A stretch of 64,000 nt of DNA from positions 12,017,504 to 12,081,503 of the forward strand of contig NC_088298.1 of assembly GCF_032854445.1 (NCBI RefSeq), written 5' to 3'. The notes under the pieces were generated by a model. It saw nothing but the letters and a program-made list of their open reading frames with translations. It searched no databases and had not been told where the DNA came from. Shown here one piece after another: positions 31,063 through 44,200 of the stretch (its first letter is position 1; each line of letters starts with the position of its first letter). A program made the position numbers and the translations under genes. Origin of the DNA: Liolophura sinensis (lineage: Eukaryota > Mollusca > Polyplacophora > Chitonida > Chitonidae).

Positions 31063-31818
31063 TACTGTCATGGTTGCCGATAATTAATTGGCACTTAAGA
31101 AACTTGCCTGGGGTGGTTTTAAACAATGGAATGAGTAAATTGGTTTGGCTATCTCTCACTGACTTTAAATTGGTATCTATGAGGTATACGTAACAGCTGC
31201 TACCACCCGCTTTTTGGCCACGTAGAACAAGCCGCAACAGGACAAAATTGTCAACTGAAGAGGACTTACAAATTATTTGTATGAAAGCTGACCAAATGTG
31301 GGCCTGTAGACTTATTAATAATTTAGAGCTCTTCACCAAATACATGTGCCCCTTGCCGCCTTCCACCTATGTTAAACCTGCGCCTTCATATTCAAGAAAA
31401 ACGTTTAAATCTCTATAAATCAGGGAACCCCTAATAATATCTCAACAAAGATAAGCTTGAGCTTTTAACAAACATAAAACTTCAACTATTATTTTCACCC
31501 ACTTGTGGGTGTCTCTAATATTTCATCATGCTAATGCAGGCCGTATACTGCTACATGGCTTTTCCAAAACCACACACTTTCCCTCCGATCTGTACCTCGA
31601 CTTGCGCTATAAACAACATGTACTATACATATCTGACCTTATGTGAAAGTCTAAGAATACTATAACTGTACAAGCAGATTGCATACATTTGGGTCAACAT
31701 TATTGGGTGAAAAATCGGTATCTTAACATATTATTTATGACAATATTTGAAGAAAAAGTCACGTGCTGACTATACACGTTAACTTTATGTACAGCGATTC
31801 TTCTGGGACTGCATTTCT
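31063..31818. other. Probable 3' UTR / 3' flank of PDE1, nothing else recognised
   Basis: Lies directly downstream of the PDE1 stop on the minus strand. I saw no canonical poly(A) signal on that strand in this stretch. Confidence -1.
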
Positions 31819-32261
31819 TTACACGTCCGTCTGCTTGATGGAAGACCGTCCACTGTCTTCCACAGAGCCGCGCGGAGTGTTGCTCAAGCGGGAGGATGTG
31901 CGGTCGTCATCGGTACTATTTCCCCGGCCAAGGGCATCGCTAAATGTGGGCGAGGGCGTGTCCACTTCCGACACACGCCGGAGATTGCTGAAGGTTGCTG
32001 TGAGCGCCGGTTCGAAGACGTTGTCGTAGTCGTCCCTAACGGTTGGCGTCCAGTCCGAGGTCACTGACGTCCTGGTGATTTGGGAGAAATAGCCCTCGTC
32101 GCCGTCCGTGGACTGGGTAGAGGAAGTGCGCGTTCGGGAGACGGGCTTAGCCTTAGTCAGTTTGTCCAGCAGCCCGGTGGTTGACGTCTGCCGGCACACT
32201 CCCGGGCTGGGATGTATCACCTTATCCAACAAACCTGTGGTGGACGTCTGCCGACTTATAC
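31819..32261 (-). CDS. PDE1: PDE1 exon 16: terminal tail exon
   Basis: The minus-strand acceptor ends tgttacag at 32262; the stop is at 31819-31821. Phase 1 matches the donor at 40908 (G + GT gives glycine) and 147 codons fit exactly. It encodes a serine/threonine-rich tail in which RQTSTTGLLDK occurs twice, 20 residues apart, and ends RSSIKQTDV. The link across an 8.6-kb intron rests on phase, acceptor and strand, so it is less certain than the catalytic exons. Confidence -1.
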
Positions 32262-35200
32262 CTGTAACATTGCAAATCGTACAGTAAAGCAGGTTTTTCA
32301 CGGGAGCGTGAAGGAACAGAGAGTACAACTTGCTATCTAGTTTCTGAAATCAATCAATATTGAACTCATTTTGCTGATTTGCCATTCTCCAAACGACTGT
32401 AAAGTTCCTCTGTTTTACAATTTCCATAAAATATATTCATACAATTAACTTAATTTTATTATAGTTTAATTCAGAGTATAATTTAGAGCGTCTTACTTAG
32501 GCTAGCTGAAAACGGTTAGAAACAGTTTAGGAACTGACTGCATGCAATCTGAGATTATCGATAAAATGAATGTATTGATTATAGAGCCGCAATACTAGAA
32601 CAGCTGTACTATCACACAAGCTATGTTTTACATTTCGTTCAGACATTTGCATGTGTATGCAATGAAACTGCTTTCGTACAGCTCAAGACATGATATGTTT
32701 TACTTATATGATTCACACGTTTGCATTTGTAAAACACTAATAACGTTTTCGTACCAGTTCAAGAACAGGGCTTAATTTAAACTTCGTGCATGAACACAAT
32801 TTAAACACATTTATCATTAAGTCACATTTTATTAAATAAAACAGCATGTTATATTCTGAAAAATAGCATGCAAACCAAGTCCAACAAATCCTTGGGGGTA
32901 ACGACTCGCTTTACAGGCATTTATGCAAAATTACTTATCTTATCTTTGCTATTTAAACAAAAGTTTAATATTTTACCATCTATATTCCGAATACATAAAC
33001 ATAAGGTGAGGGATGTTAACTACGCAACCAATAACATAATAAAACGTGGTGGTGGTAGGTGCAGTCACGGAAACGTTCAAATACACTGATATACGGTAAA
33101 TGTGCCATAAAGTGCGTTGTGGGGTCAAATAAAGCGGAACTAAAATAACTTAACTATATGGTCGTAACTAAATATCAATGTCTTTGTTAAAATAGCTATG
33201 TACTGAAAATATTAGTATGGTGCAAAAATGGGGGTAAAAATCACACGAACTTAAATTATATGCACATATTAGGGTTTTCAAAATATGGCAATAAACAGAA
33301 AGCTTATTAAAAAAAAAACGACTGACCAAAAATTTCAACTCACTGGATCTTGACCTGAAAGATAAGTTCATATAAATATTGTTCTTCACATTATATATTT
33401 GTGCACAAAAAATTAAAGAAATATTGCGTGATACATGCGTACGAGCTATATTAAGTACAAAATGGGCAATCCGTCAGTACAAATGCTGTAATAGCGGTCG
33501 TGTGAAAACAAACTCTCACTCTGGATTAATTCTGGAGACCATACCAGCGGGATCATCACAGCGCATGTACCGCTTTCGAGACTCATTTACATCAATGCCA
33601 CCATTAGCCAATTTAGGTTACTGATATCACGTGATAAAGAAGGGAGTATTGTCAGAAAATCAAAAACTACAATCTCAGTTCTATTAATATTTGATACATA
33701 CGTGCGTTGTATTTTCTTTTCATCCTACATAATTCAAGCTAAAGCATTTTTAATGAGTGTTAGTGATAGACTGGGGCGAGGACATTACTAGTGAAACGCG
33801 CTCACTCGTGTCGCGCAAGGTCGAAACGTCAAACGCGACTAGTTGCGGCAGTGTGGCAAAGTATTGTAGTGAGCAGTTCATGCGCTATGAGGAGTATGTC
33901 AGGCTTCAATAAAACTTTCAAGCCCAGGTGCCCAAGCCACAATGAAAGTAAATAACCCAAAAAATTCAAGTAAACTATTTCATATATTTTTTGGGCATAA
34001 AAGTCGGTCAACCAGCCTATTCTTTTCGTAAAGAATGTGATAATATATAGTTCGGCTTTTGGCTGGCTTAGAAGTGACTTTTCGAAGGCCATTTACTGTA
34101 AACTACCTCTTTCCACTTAACCATTTCTAATACAGAAATTTTCTGCATCTGCATCTGACCCCCTTCTCACGTGTTCACTCAAAAGAGCAGGTGATAAGCA
34201 CATGATTAAGTGACGTCATGTCTGAAGCCAATTAGGAAGTCTACGGTTTCTTGTTCAGTGTTGACTGTAGAAAAAGCCGGTATCGTTTATCACTGATTAT
34301 CATCGTTCACCAAATCATGAACACATGATGATGATATCACACAGTTAATTTTTCTGCCGTGCTGAGTTTAAAAAAAAAATTAATGAAGACAAATCTAGTA
34401 GCCAGTCCTTGCACTGACTTTTTCACTAAATGTGAAGAAACAGCTACCCGCATCCTCTCCGCCTTTGTTGGTAAAGACCAAATCTATAGAATTATCGTTG
34501 CAGCTTCATTCGTTTAACAAAAATCCCATTAAACGAGCCGACTTCACTTCCACTAATAAGCAAGCAAGAAATTCAGGGAACCAGCAGAGGATGACTAAGA
34601 ACAGTTACACGTATTTCATTTTATCCCGCATCAGACAAAATACTCCGCTTTTCATTGGACAGCAACGGTCACGCTGGGTATAGGTGCATTCCTGCAGAAT
34701 CAAATGTGTCTGGGGGGCCTCCGTGACTCAGTTGGTTAGCGCGCTAGCGCAGCGTAATGACCATGTTGCCTCTCACCAATGCGGTCGCTGTGAAGACCAG
34801 CTCATGCTGGCTTCCTCTCCAGCCCTAAGTGGGACTGTCTTCCAGCAATCTGCGGATGGTCGTAGGTTTCCTCCCACCATAATGCTGGCCGCCGTCGTAT
34901 AAGTGAAATACTCTTGAGTACGGCGTAAAACACCAATCAAATAAATAAATCAAATGTGTCTGCTGAGTACGTTATCTCCTTTTGTTGGGATGTGAATACA
35001 ACGGTCTTCTGCACTAATTAATGGGTTTTTGCAGGATAAATTCGTCACAAGGTAACTCAGTGATAGGATACGCAAATACATGGTGTCAATAATCCGCATG
35101 TTGACGCCGAGCTCAACATGAGGATTACTGACATCATATATTTGCGTATCCTATCACTGAGTAACCATGTAACTAATATTATCTGTTAATAAGTCGGTGG

Positions 35201-38200
35201 TCGGTGGCGCAACCATCACCTTTATACGAGTGCATATAGTACATGGTATCTAATTCCGATCAGATTAAGTCTTAAAGGCAAAAATAACAGTATTTAAAGA
35301 AGCGGTTTGTGACAAATATTGACTTGGTGACTATCATATTTCACATTTTGTTTACAGGGGGAAATGAAGGAGACTAATTGGCTGACAATGAAGGAACTCG
35401 TTTAAAGCGCTTTTTTTTCTTCTTGATTTTTGTAATCATCGTCTGGAAATTCAGTGTACAACGAATAGATATGATCAAATTTACAGTCATTTGTGATTAG
35501 CAGAATACCTATAATCCATCTAACAGACTTGCCACTTTCAATAGCAGCCAATTAGCCACCACTGTTTCCCTTTTCAAAGATTGAAAATATACTGTAAATG
35601 CTGCTTCCCTGATCACTAAAATAAGCCGTTTGAACAGCGAGTAACCTCTGTTTTCTTTGGAAAACATTTGGTTATTCCTAGAAAGCGGTATTCGACATCC
35701 GTGTAATTCTTGCGGGAGGGCTTTTGCGAGTTGGGGAAACCGGTTGTGGAGAAGCCCGTCACTTACCCCGCATGGGTTTCTCCATGTAACACGAGTGAAT
35801 TCGCCTGTTAGAATCGGATAGATTAAAGAAAGAAATACTGAAGATTAAAAGGAAAGATTAATACATCTACCTTCCTTCATCGTGTGTCTGCGAAGTGCAC
35901 GATATATCTCCATGTTGGAAGGCGCTGACAGAAGCATCAAAACAAATAGCAATCAAACGGTGCAATGTCGTCCATGCTAACCAGTGTGAAGTGACAGCCC
36001 TTCCCTAAATATGTTAGTTCAACTCTCAAAATTATGTGGCTTATGAGAGATTTCCGTGGAAGTCGAATGCCGCTTGCTACTGACCAAAGCCGTGCTACTG
36101 CTTACTCGGTTCGATTTGTTGTATCAATTCATCCAATTCAACCAGCCGAATGCAAACTGGGCAAGCTCTCATTCGTAAGCCGCGTTCACGTGACCTTTCT
36201 GTCAAACTGTACAAAACGTAAGAAATATTAGCCTGTGTCCAGTTTACATCCAGCTAGTCTAATTCGAGGGGTTGATTCGCAACGTTTGGATTGAGACAGC
36301 GGTTTTATACCAGGAGTAGAATACAAACATCGTAACTCTGTTGGTAGATTTTATTAGATTAACAATATTATTATATAAGGTGAGCATGTTAGAGAAAACC
36401 ATATGCCTGACAAAAAACAAGGCGTAGCCGGGTTATACCAGTGGCTGTATTGACCGGGCAATATCTGTTATAACGTGAACTATCTATGGTATAGTGAGAA
36501 GCCTCTGCTCCCCGACCGCAGCCAAGTTCTCAGTGAATTGAAACAGCATCAAAATGTGTAACACTGGTGACTCGAAATGAAGAATGAAAATGCTATAAAC
36601 ATATATACACAATTTTTCGTAACAACTTTAACGCAAGTAAACGTGAACTTAAAAAAAGTCTTAACAGTGGGATTAAAAAAAGAGACACTGGATCCCTGGA
36701 TAAGGATACAAAAAGCTCAGGTTATGTGTTAACAAAAACAAGTTAAAAAGAAAAGCTCCACGCTTCCTTTCGATAAAAGTTTAGAATAGGAATTAAACGC
36801 CAGTTCCTGGCTAGTTAATTCAGATATACTGGAGATTGAAAGATGAAAAGATTCTATTTACAGAATGTCCTGTCAGACCCGTTTATATAGTTGCCAAACA
36901 GTCTTATCACAACGAATGGTGCAATCTCGATAGATTATCACTGAAAAGTGGAGAAATATATACACATATCTTACATAGTTCTGTCCTCGCATCATCACGA
37001 TATACATGTAGGTAATAAAGGGGGAAGGGGGAGGAGAACCAACCAGTGAAATCGTGAAGGGATTCAACAGCTGTCACATACTTGTCAGTGCCATCACGAA
37101 GGTCACTGATTCTATAGCTGTCACAAACCAGTGGAATCACAAAGGTCACCGATTCTATACATGTAGCTGTCAATCAGTGAAATCACGAAGGTCACTGATT
37201 CCACAGCTGTCACCAATCGGTGAAACCACGAAGGTCACTGATTTAATAGCTTCAACTACCAGTGAAATCAGGAAGGTCACTGATTCTAGTGGTCAAAATA
37301 GCCTTTATAACAGTGTATACATTAGCACATAGTTGACCTGAAGTAATGCAACGGCCTGTACAGCACAACTAAAAGAGAGAAATGAGTGTTATCCACAGTA
37401 CCATAACGGCGAGCATTACACTCTTGGAATAAAACCACCAGAGCTCTTTGCAGAGGCAATAAAATCTAAGAGGACAGAGATGTAAATTACTGAAAAAAAC
37501 TTAAAAGCCGTGCGATCAAGAGCACTAGTATTGGTCTTTCCTCTGCGGGTGGGGGCCAAGAAATAGTGCATTGTTGCGCGGAAGGGAGGCCTGGAAACGT
37601 ATGAGGTAGGAAGACAAGAATAACACCCTGGGTGAAGGGTTAGGGCAGAATGGGAGACCACAAAAAAGTTACTGACAACCTGGTTTTACTTTCACTTTTA
37701 ACCGTGAATCAAGGCAAGAAATAAAAGTAATGGAAGTTACGTAAAGCATTAATCAATATCTCCCACAGAATACTAAATCCTTTCTTCAAATAACTTTTCT
37801 CATCGGTGACAGAAGCGGTTTGTGGGCATTTTGGCCAGATCTCCCTACTAAAAGTATACAAGGAGAACACGTGACTGGCTTCCTCTGGTTCAATGGCGAA
37901 AGGACAATGTTGATCTGCTAATATATACTTTGCTTTGTTGTTATGCTAATGAAAAAAAAAAGAATTATAAATGACGCGCATTTGGTTTTTGAGAGTGTGA
38001 TTGTTGAGGTTAAATCCTGGAAGACGGTCAGCTACCCTAGCCCTGTCCATTAGTTGGACATGTTCAGGAGATTTGGTATGGAGACCTTAATATCATCACA
38101 ACGCTCTGACTCATGGAAGCAACATTCATTATCTTGGCTAGAGATCAAGTCCGCAGAGCACACACGTGACGAGTGGTCAGTTTCGCGTGCAATGATAAAC

Positions 38201-41200
38201 ATGTATCGCCGCTAGTACTATAGGGAAGCTTACTACAGAGACACCTTCGATTTATGTACTAGATGTATATCTGTAATGTTGCAAATAAAATGATTTCAAA
38301 ATAGTACTGCTTACGAAAAACAATTCACAATTAACATATCCTCAAAATGCTCTCACGACATCATCGTAAAGGTAAGAATGAAAAACGGATTGCAGAGCTT
38401 ACGCCTTATTACAGTATAACTGATACCAACCTAATACAAACAACTTATACATAATCAATTTAAAAAAAAAAACAGAAGAAAAAAAACTTCCCTGAACTTG
38501 AGCAATTGTAAGCCACTTTACCAACAGAAATTCATATTGTCTTTCTTAATTTCAGATGGCCTTCAGCAGAACCTAACATGACAATCAAGCTTTTGTGTAC
38601 ATATTTAGTATTCTAGCACACAATAGACCAGTTTTCGAGACTTTCTTTATCTAATAATGGTAAAGGTAAGAGAGAAAAAGTATGATGTGAAACAAAGCAG
38701 AGTGCTTGATTCAGTAACATGGCCGTTTTAGATTAACAATACAGTGTTATAACAAGGAGACAACCCAACCAAACACTGCTTGTTGGACCACCAGAATTTC
38801 CCGAAATGAAAAAAACTCTAAATGGATTTGCTGAGACTGTAATGTTCTATCACTGGCATTGCTAATGTTCTATCGCCGGCATTGCTAGTGTTATATCACT
38901 GGCACTGCCCTATTATATATGGCTGGCAATGCTAATGTTACATGGCTGGCATTGCTAATGTTACATCACTGCCATTGCCAAGATTGCTAATGTTATACCA
39001 TTGGCATAGCTGAGACTTGCTCAGTATGTAGCATTTGCTATTAACTGCTCCATTCACTATACCCTGCTGAAACTGTTAATGGTGTTCATCCTTCTGAAAA
39101 TGCTAATTAAACAGCATTGTTCTGTTTAAGGTTAAATGTATCATTTACGAACTGCAAATGTATGGTTCAGGAAACTGTTGCTAATTTCACCGAGATGTCT
39201 TGTAATAATGACCCTTGCAATTTCCTTATATCATGTGTTTGTCATCACTGATTTGCTTTTCCCATAAAGCACCTTACTGTCCACAGGTTCACCGAGGCCA
39301 ACTTTAATGACGCCACACCAGACAATGATGGAAGTGAATACTGCTAATGAATGCTGACAAATAATTACGGCAAAAAAAATAAAATTTAAACCCCCCCAAA
39401 AATCCCTGAAACGCTGAAAGTTAAGTTAATAACATAGTTAATGTGGAGAGCTTAAGACAAGCTACACCTGTAGAATGTGGAGCAACATATAACAGTTCAA
39501 ACGCTTGCATAGACACATTGCCTATATCAGTAAAACAGGGTCATTGTGTATAGACAGCTTACCTTAGATGTATATACAAGTATCTTAGTCTTAAACAATG
39601 TGTCATATATATACAAAAGAATGAGTATGCAATAGCATAGCATACGTGTACATTTTAAAAAGTCATTAGTAAAGGTAAAAAGCTAGTCTGCTTTTTTTTA
39701 GTGCCAAATTGGGAATGTTTGAAATGCTAATCTACACACATAACAATGACCCTAAGCCAAAATATTGTGATGTTAGCAATTGAAATGTTAATACTATAGG
39801 CGCTCATACAGTGAATTCTGCTGACTAGTGCTTGCAACACACCAGACATCAACAAGTAAGTAAGTTCATTTTGTCAACAATTATGGTAAAAAAAAAAATT
39901 GCTTTTGTTAAGAATTAAATGGTTAAGAAAATATCAATTAGTTTGCAATTTACAACCTCTGTATGCCATAAAATCAGAAATGTGAAAACTGTGTCTACCT
40001 TAAAAACATGAATCTAGTAGATTTTTTGCAATGAAGACAAATCTGTATCACTAATACTTCTGCTCTACTGGTGTAAATTCTAAAAGGTGAAAACCTTTCC
40101 TTAACCTTACATTCAAATCTAAAATCTCTTGTTTTTTCCCTAGTACCTTATTAACCATTTTGTCAGCATTTCTACCTGACCCTAAAATTAAAACATAGTA
40201 AAAATCCATCTCATCAACAATACACTTGTGCAAGCAGACATTCTCTGTTTTCCGTCAATGCTCAGTTCCTGCCACATCAGGATCACTGTCTCCATTGTCA
40301 CCATGGATAAATTGCAGTTAGCTCCCTTTATTGAGCACTGGTCACCAGATGGACTGTTCTGGGTGACATTGACACAGATTTAGTGACTTACATAGATATA
40401 CATTGATAGAGTATACATAAGATTACAGGCATGAACACAGCAGAGCCCTTCAGGGCCTCACACAGTACAAAAGTTTCTCAAGGATTCTGCCATTTCCCTT
40501 CATTTCTTTGCAAACAGCCAAAACTCACACAGAAACTTGCTCCAAGTACAGCACGGAAGAGATTTCTAATCGGCTGAAAATGTGCATCTTCCTAGGCCAA
40601 AATGGAGCAAGCTGAAGAAAAAGGCAGAAACCAAAGAAAAGTACGCAGAGAAGGAATGCTGATACACCGTGACTGAGAAAGACGAGGCATAATGAGGAAA
40701 GGTGAGACACAGAGACACTGGAGAGAGAGAGTCCCAGAGTAGGAGGTTAACTTGAGAGGCGAGTAGTCTCTATTTACAGCAACACGAACCTCCGGCAGAA
40801 AAAATGGCAGAGAGTACACCCAAGGGAGGCAACCCCCTGCTTCACATCACGACACCATAGTAACCAGTAACAAGCACATCGATTGGTCAGTCAGCGGCTG
40901 ACCTTACCTTTAACCAAGGGTTTAATGTCTACAGCATTGCCGGTTGCTGATTCAGAGTCTTTGGTGTCAAAGTTCTGGTTTTCACTATCTACAGTTTTCT
41001 CCTGTTCCGTTGAGACTTTTTCAGTGTTATCTCCCTTAGCCTCCTCCTTGGCTGGGTTGGGGGATTCCACGCCTGAGTCAGACTGGTCAGCTGCTGAGGC
41101 AGACTGCTCCTGATGACCCTCTTGTAACGCCCTCTCTTGCGCATCTGGGAAAAGAAAGATTTTCACAGAGTTCCATAAAGTACATTTTCATGTAAGTGAA

Positions 41201-44200
41201 CTTAAATGAAAATATCGTCGTCATGTGATTGAAAAAAAGTTTTTAAGTCTAACAATAAAACCCCAAGCATACATCCATGTAAACATCTTCTTATCATTGC
41301 ATGTTTATGGTCAGTGCGATTTCTATTCTTGCCATTTCACGTAAGTTTTGGTTAGTCATAAAACATTGAAGCGCTTAAGCTACTCTGACCTTGTAAGAAC
41401 TCCACACAGTACATTCTTAGTTCACTGTTTCAAAGGTACATGTATGGATACAGCCTGGTAGGCAGAGCATAGATTTACCACACAGAACTGTCTGTGTATG
41501 GGGCTTCACTAGGGTAGGCATCATTCTTATACCAATATATTAGCTCATGCTGGCTTCCTCTCCGGCCGTACATGGGAAGGTCTTCCAGCAACCTGCGGGT
41601 GGTCGTGGATTTCCCCAGGGCTCTGCCCGGTTTCCTCCCACCATAATGCTGGCTGCCATCGTATAACTGAAATATTCTTAAGTACGGCGTAAAACACCGA
41701 TCAAAAAAATAAATAAATATACCAATATATCCAAGCTGTGGCCATAGATTTCAATTTGCACTTCAACAAAAGACAGAATTAAAACATGGCATATGTTCAA
41801 CTGTCTTGTTCAATTGGAAATTTTAAACGGCTGGATTATACTGTTAACTGATGATTTACCCATGCAACCTCTGACATGTCTACACATCAGATGACTTCAG
41901 GAACCAGTGTACACCAAATATAAGAAAAGGTTTGAGTTGTAAAGAGAAACTGTCCTTGTAGAGTTCGATGTATCTCAATATCTCGTGTATTATATACGTA
42001 TTTATTTACTTCAATGTTGTTCAATGCCACACTCAAGAATTTTGGATGTACACAATGGCAGTCAGTGTTACAGGTGTAGGGGTAAACCTGAGCCTTTGGC
42101 GAGTTACTAACAAACTCTTACACACCTGAAATATGCTATATAGGTACAACACAAGTGGTCTCCAGCGATCCTCATCCAAGAGAGGACAAGTCAACAACAG
42201 CCGTCCATTACTTATTGCCACAAAGGTCCACCCAATCACAATGGAATCATGGGAACACAGGAAAATTCTGAGAACGGGACTGCTAGTGACCTCTCAGAGA
42301 TGCTTAATTTTTTGATAAATGTCTCATTGTTTTTAATACCATATTTCCTTCTCTCATTATCTGGTGCATATGTGAGTGTCTCAGGATTTCATATCTCTCT
42401 GTCCTACAATGCAATGTCAAAGTTTTACCACATCTCACAACATCTATCTCGTGTGATGTATCACTCTGATGTTGTGTTATGTAGAGCTATCTCACCTTTA
42501 GCTGCCCGTTCCTTCCAGTATTGTTTGTTTGCTGACAGGTGCTCCCCCCACGGCCTCTTCAGCGTGTAGCGCTTACCTGAGCAAACAAAAACATCACAAA
42601 AACAGGTGTCAACTCGGACAATAATCTCACAATACAACCTGGGCTTGAAAAACACTTGCCTCTTCCAACTGTTCTACCGGCCCAGATAGCACAGTTGGTA
42701 GAGCATCCGCTTCAGGAGTGGTAGATCCAGGGTCAATCCTGGGTTGAGTCACACCTAACACTTAAAAAGAGGAAGTTGTGCCTTCCTCACTTGGAATTCA
42801 GCAGGGAGGGGTTAGTGAACAACTGGTTGACCCGCATCAGTATAATGGCACGGGCCGGGCGGCTTACTTGCCATCGATTAGGCGTAAAGCAGCACTGGAT
42901 AAAAGAGCGGTGGAAATCCGTCCTGCAACAAAGAGGTACATTACATACACGCTAAAGGTTCCTCTGTCGTCATGTGACTGAAAACTTGTTGAGCATGACG
43001 TTAAACCCCAAGCACTCACTCACTCACTCGCACTCCATCTGTTCTATTGGATTACTTGTTCCCTATGTTCCCTAACAAAAGGAGGTCCTGACTGTGAGCG
43101 TTAGAAACAAAAGCTAATCATTCATCAGCTTTTTGCCTGCTTTTTTCATATGTTACAAAATAGTGTGTCAGACTCTTCATACTTATTGGAAGTCAATGAT
43201 TGCACCTAAAATATCAGAATATCACTCTACATCCATAAATATCCATATTTACATAAATCGGACACCAAATGCAACAACTACATGGCATTTGCTAGTACTG
43301 CAGACTGTGGTATTTGTGAACCCCAAACAAGATCTTTTTCTCATGGTATTTTCCAGAAGCAATCACACATGTGCTAGGGCCCGGATCAAATACGTGACAT
43401 GAGTACACATTCCTGAAGTTTTGTTAATGGGCAGTTTGCACCTGGGAAGCAATAAAAGTAACTTTATGGCATTTATTTACTGATAAAACTGCATTTTTAG
43501 TTCACATGCACTGAAACATAACAACAAAAGATGCCGCATGTGATTTAATTTACTTGGAACCAAGGTTTGTGTAGGTGGGAAATGTTGGAAATCATACTCA
43601 AATCACACACATGTTGCAAATCATACTCAAATCACACAAATGTTGCAAATCATACTCAAATCACACAAATGTTACAAATCATACTCCAATCACACACATG
43701 TTGCCAATCATACCCAAATCACACACCTGTTGCAAATCTTACCCAAATCACACAAATGTTGCAAATCATACCCAAATCACACACATGTTGCAAATCATAA
43801 CCAAATCACACACACATGTTGCAAATCATACCCAAATCACACACATGTTGCAAATCTTACCCTAATCACACAACTGTTGCAAATCATACTCAAATCACAC
43901 AAATGTTGCAAATCATACCGAAATCACACGCCTGTTGCAAATCTTACCCAAATCACACACCTGTTGCCAATCATACCCAAATCACATGCCTGTTGCAAAT
44001 CTTACCCAAATCACACACATGTTGCAAATTATACTCAAATCACACACATGTTGCAAATCATACCCAAATCACATGCCTGTTACAAGTAATCCACAATCCT
44101 GAAGTTTGCTTTGGCTTATGGTAGATCACAGGAAAAGTACATGAAAATGTTTCAACAGCAGCAGCAAAACAAAAAAGATTTTGGTCAAAATTACAGGTGA

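Noticed and set aside
30523-31071. 182-aa minus ORF with ASYSSFWLCED repeats
   Set aside because: A 33-bp minisatellite open on both strands, with no start context or flanking coding signal.
43567-44124. Overlapping 77-149 aa plus ORFs
   Set aside because: All three frames of a 29-bp repeat are open at once, which real coding sequence does not show.
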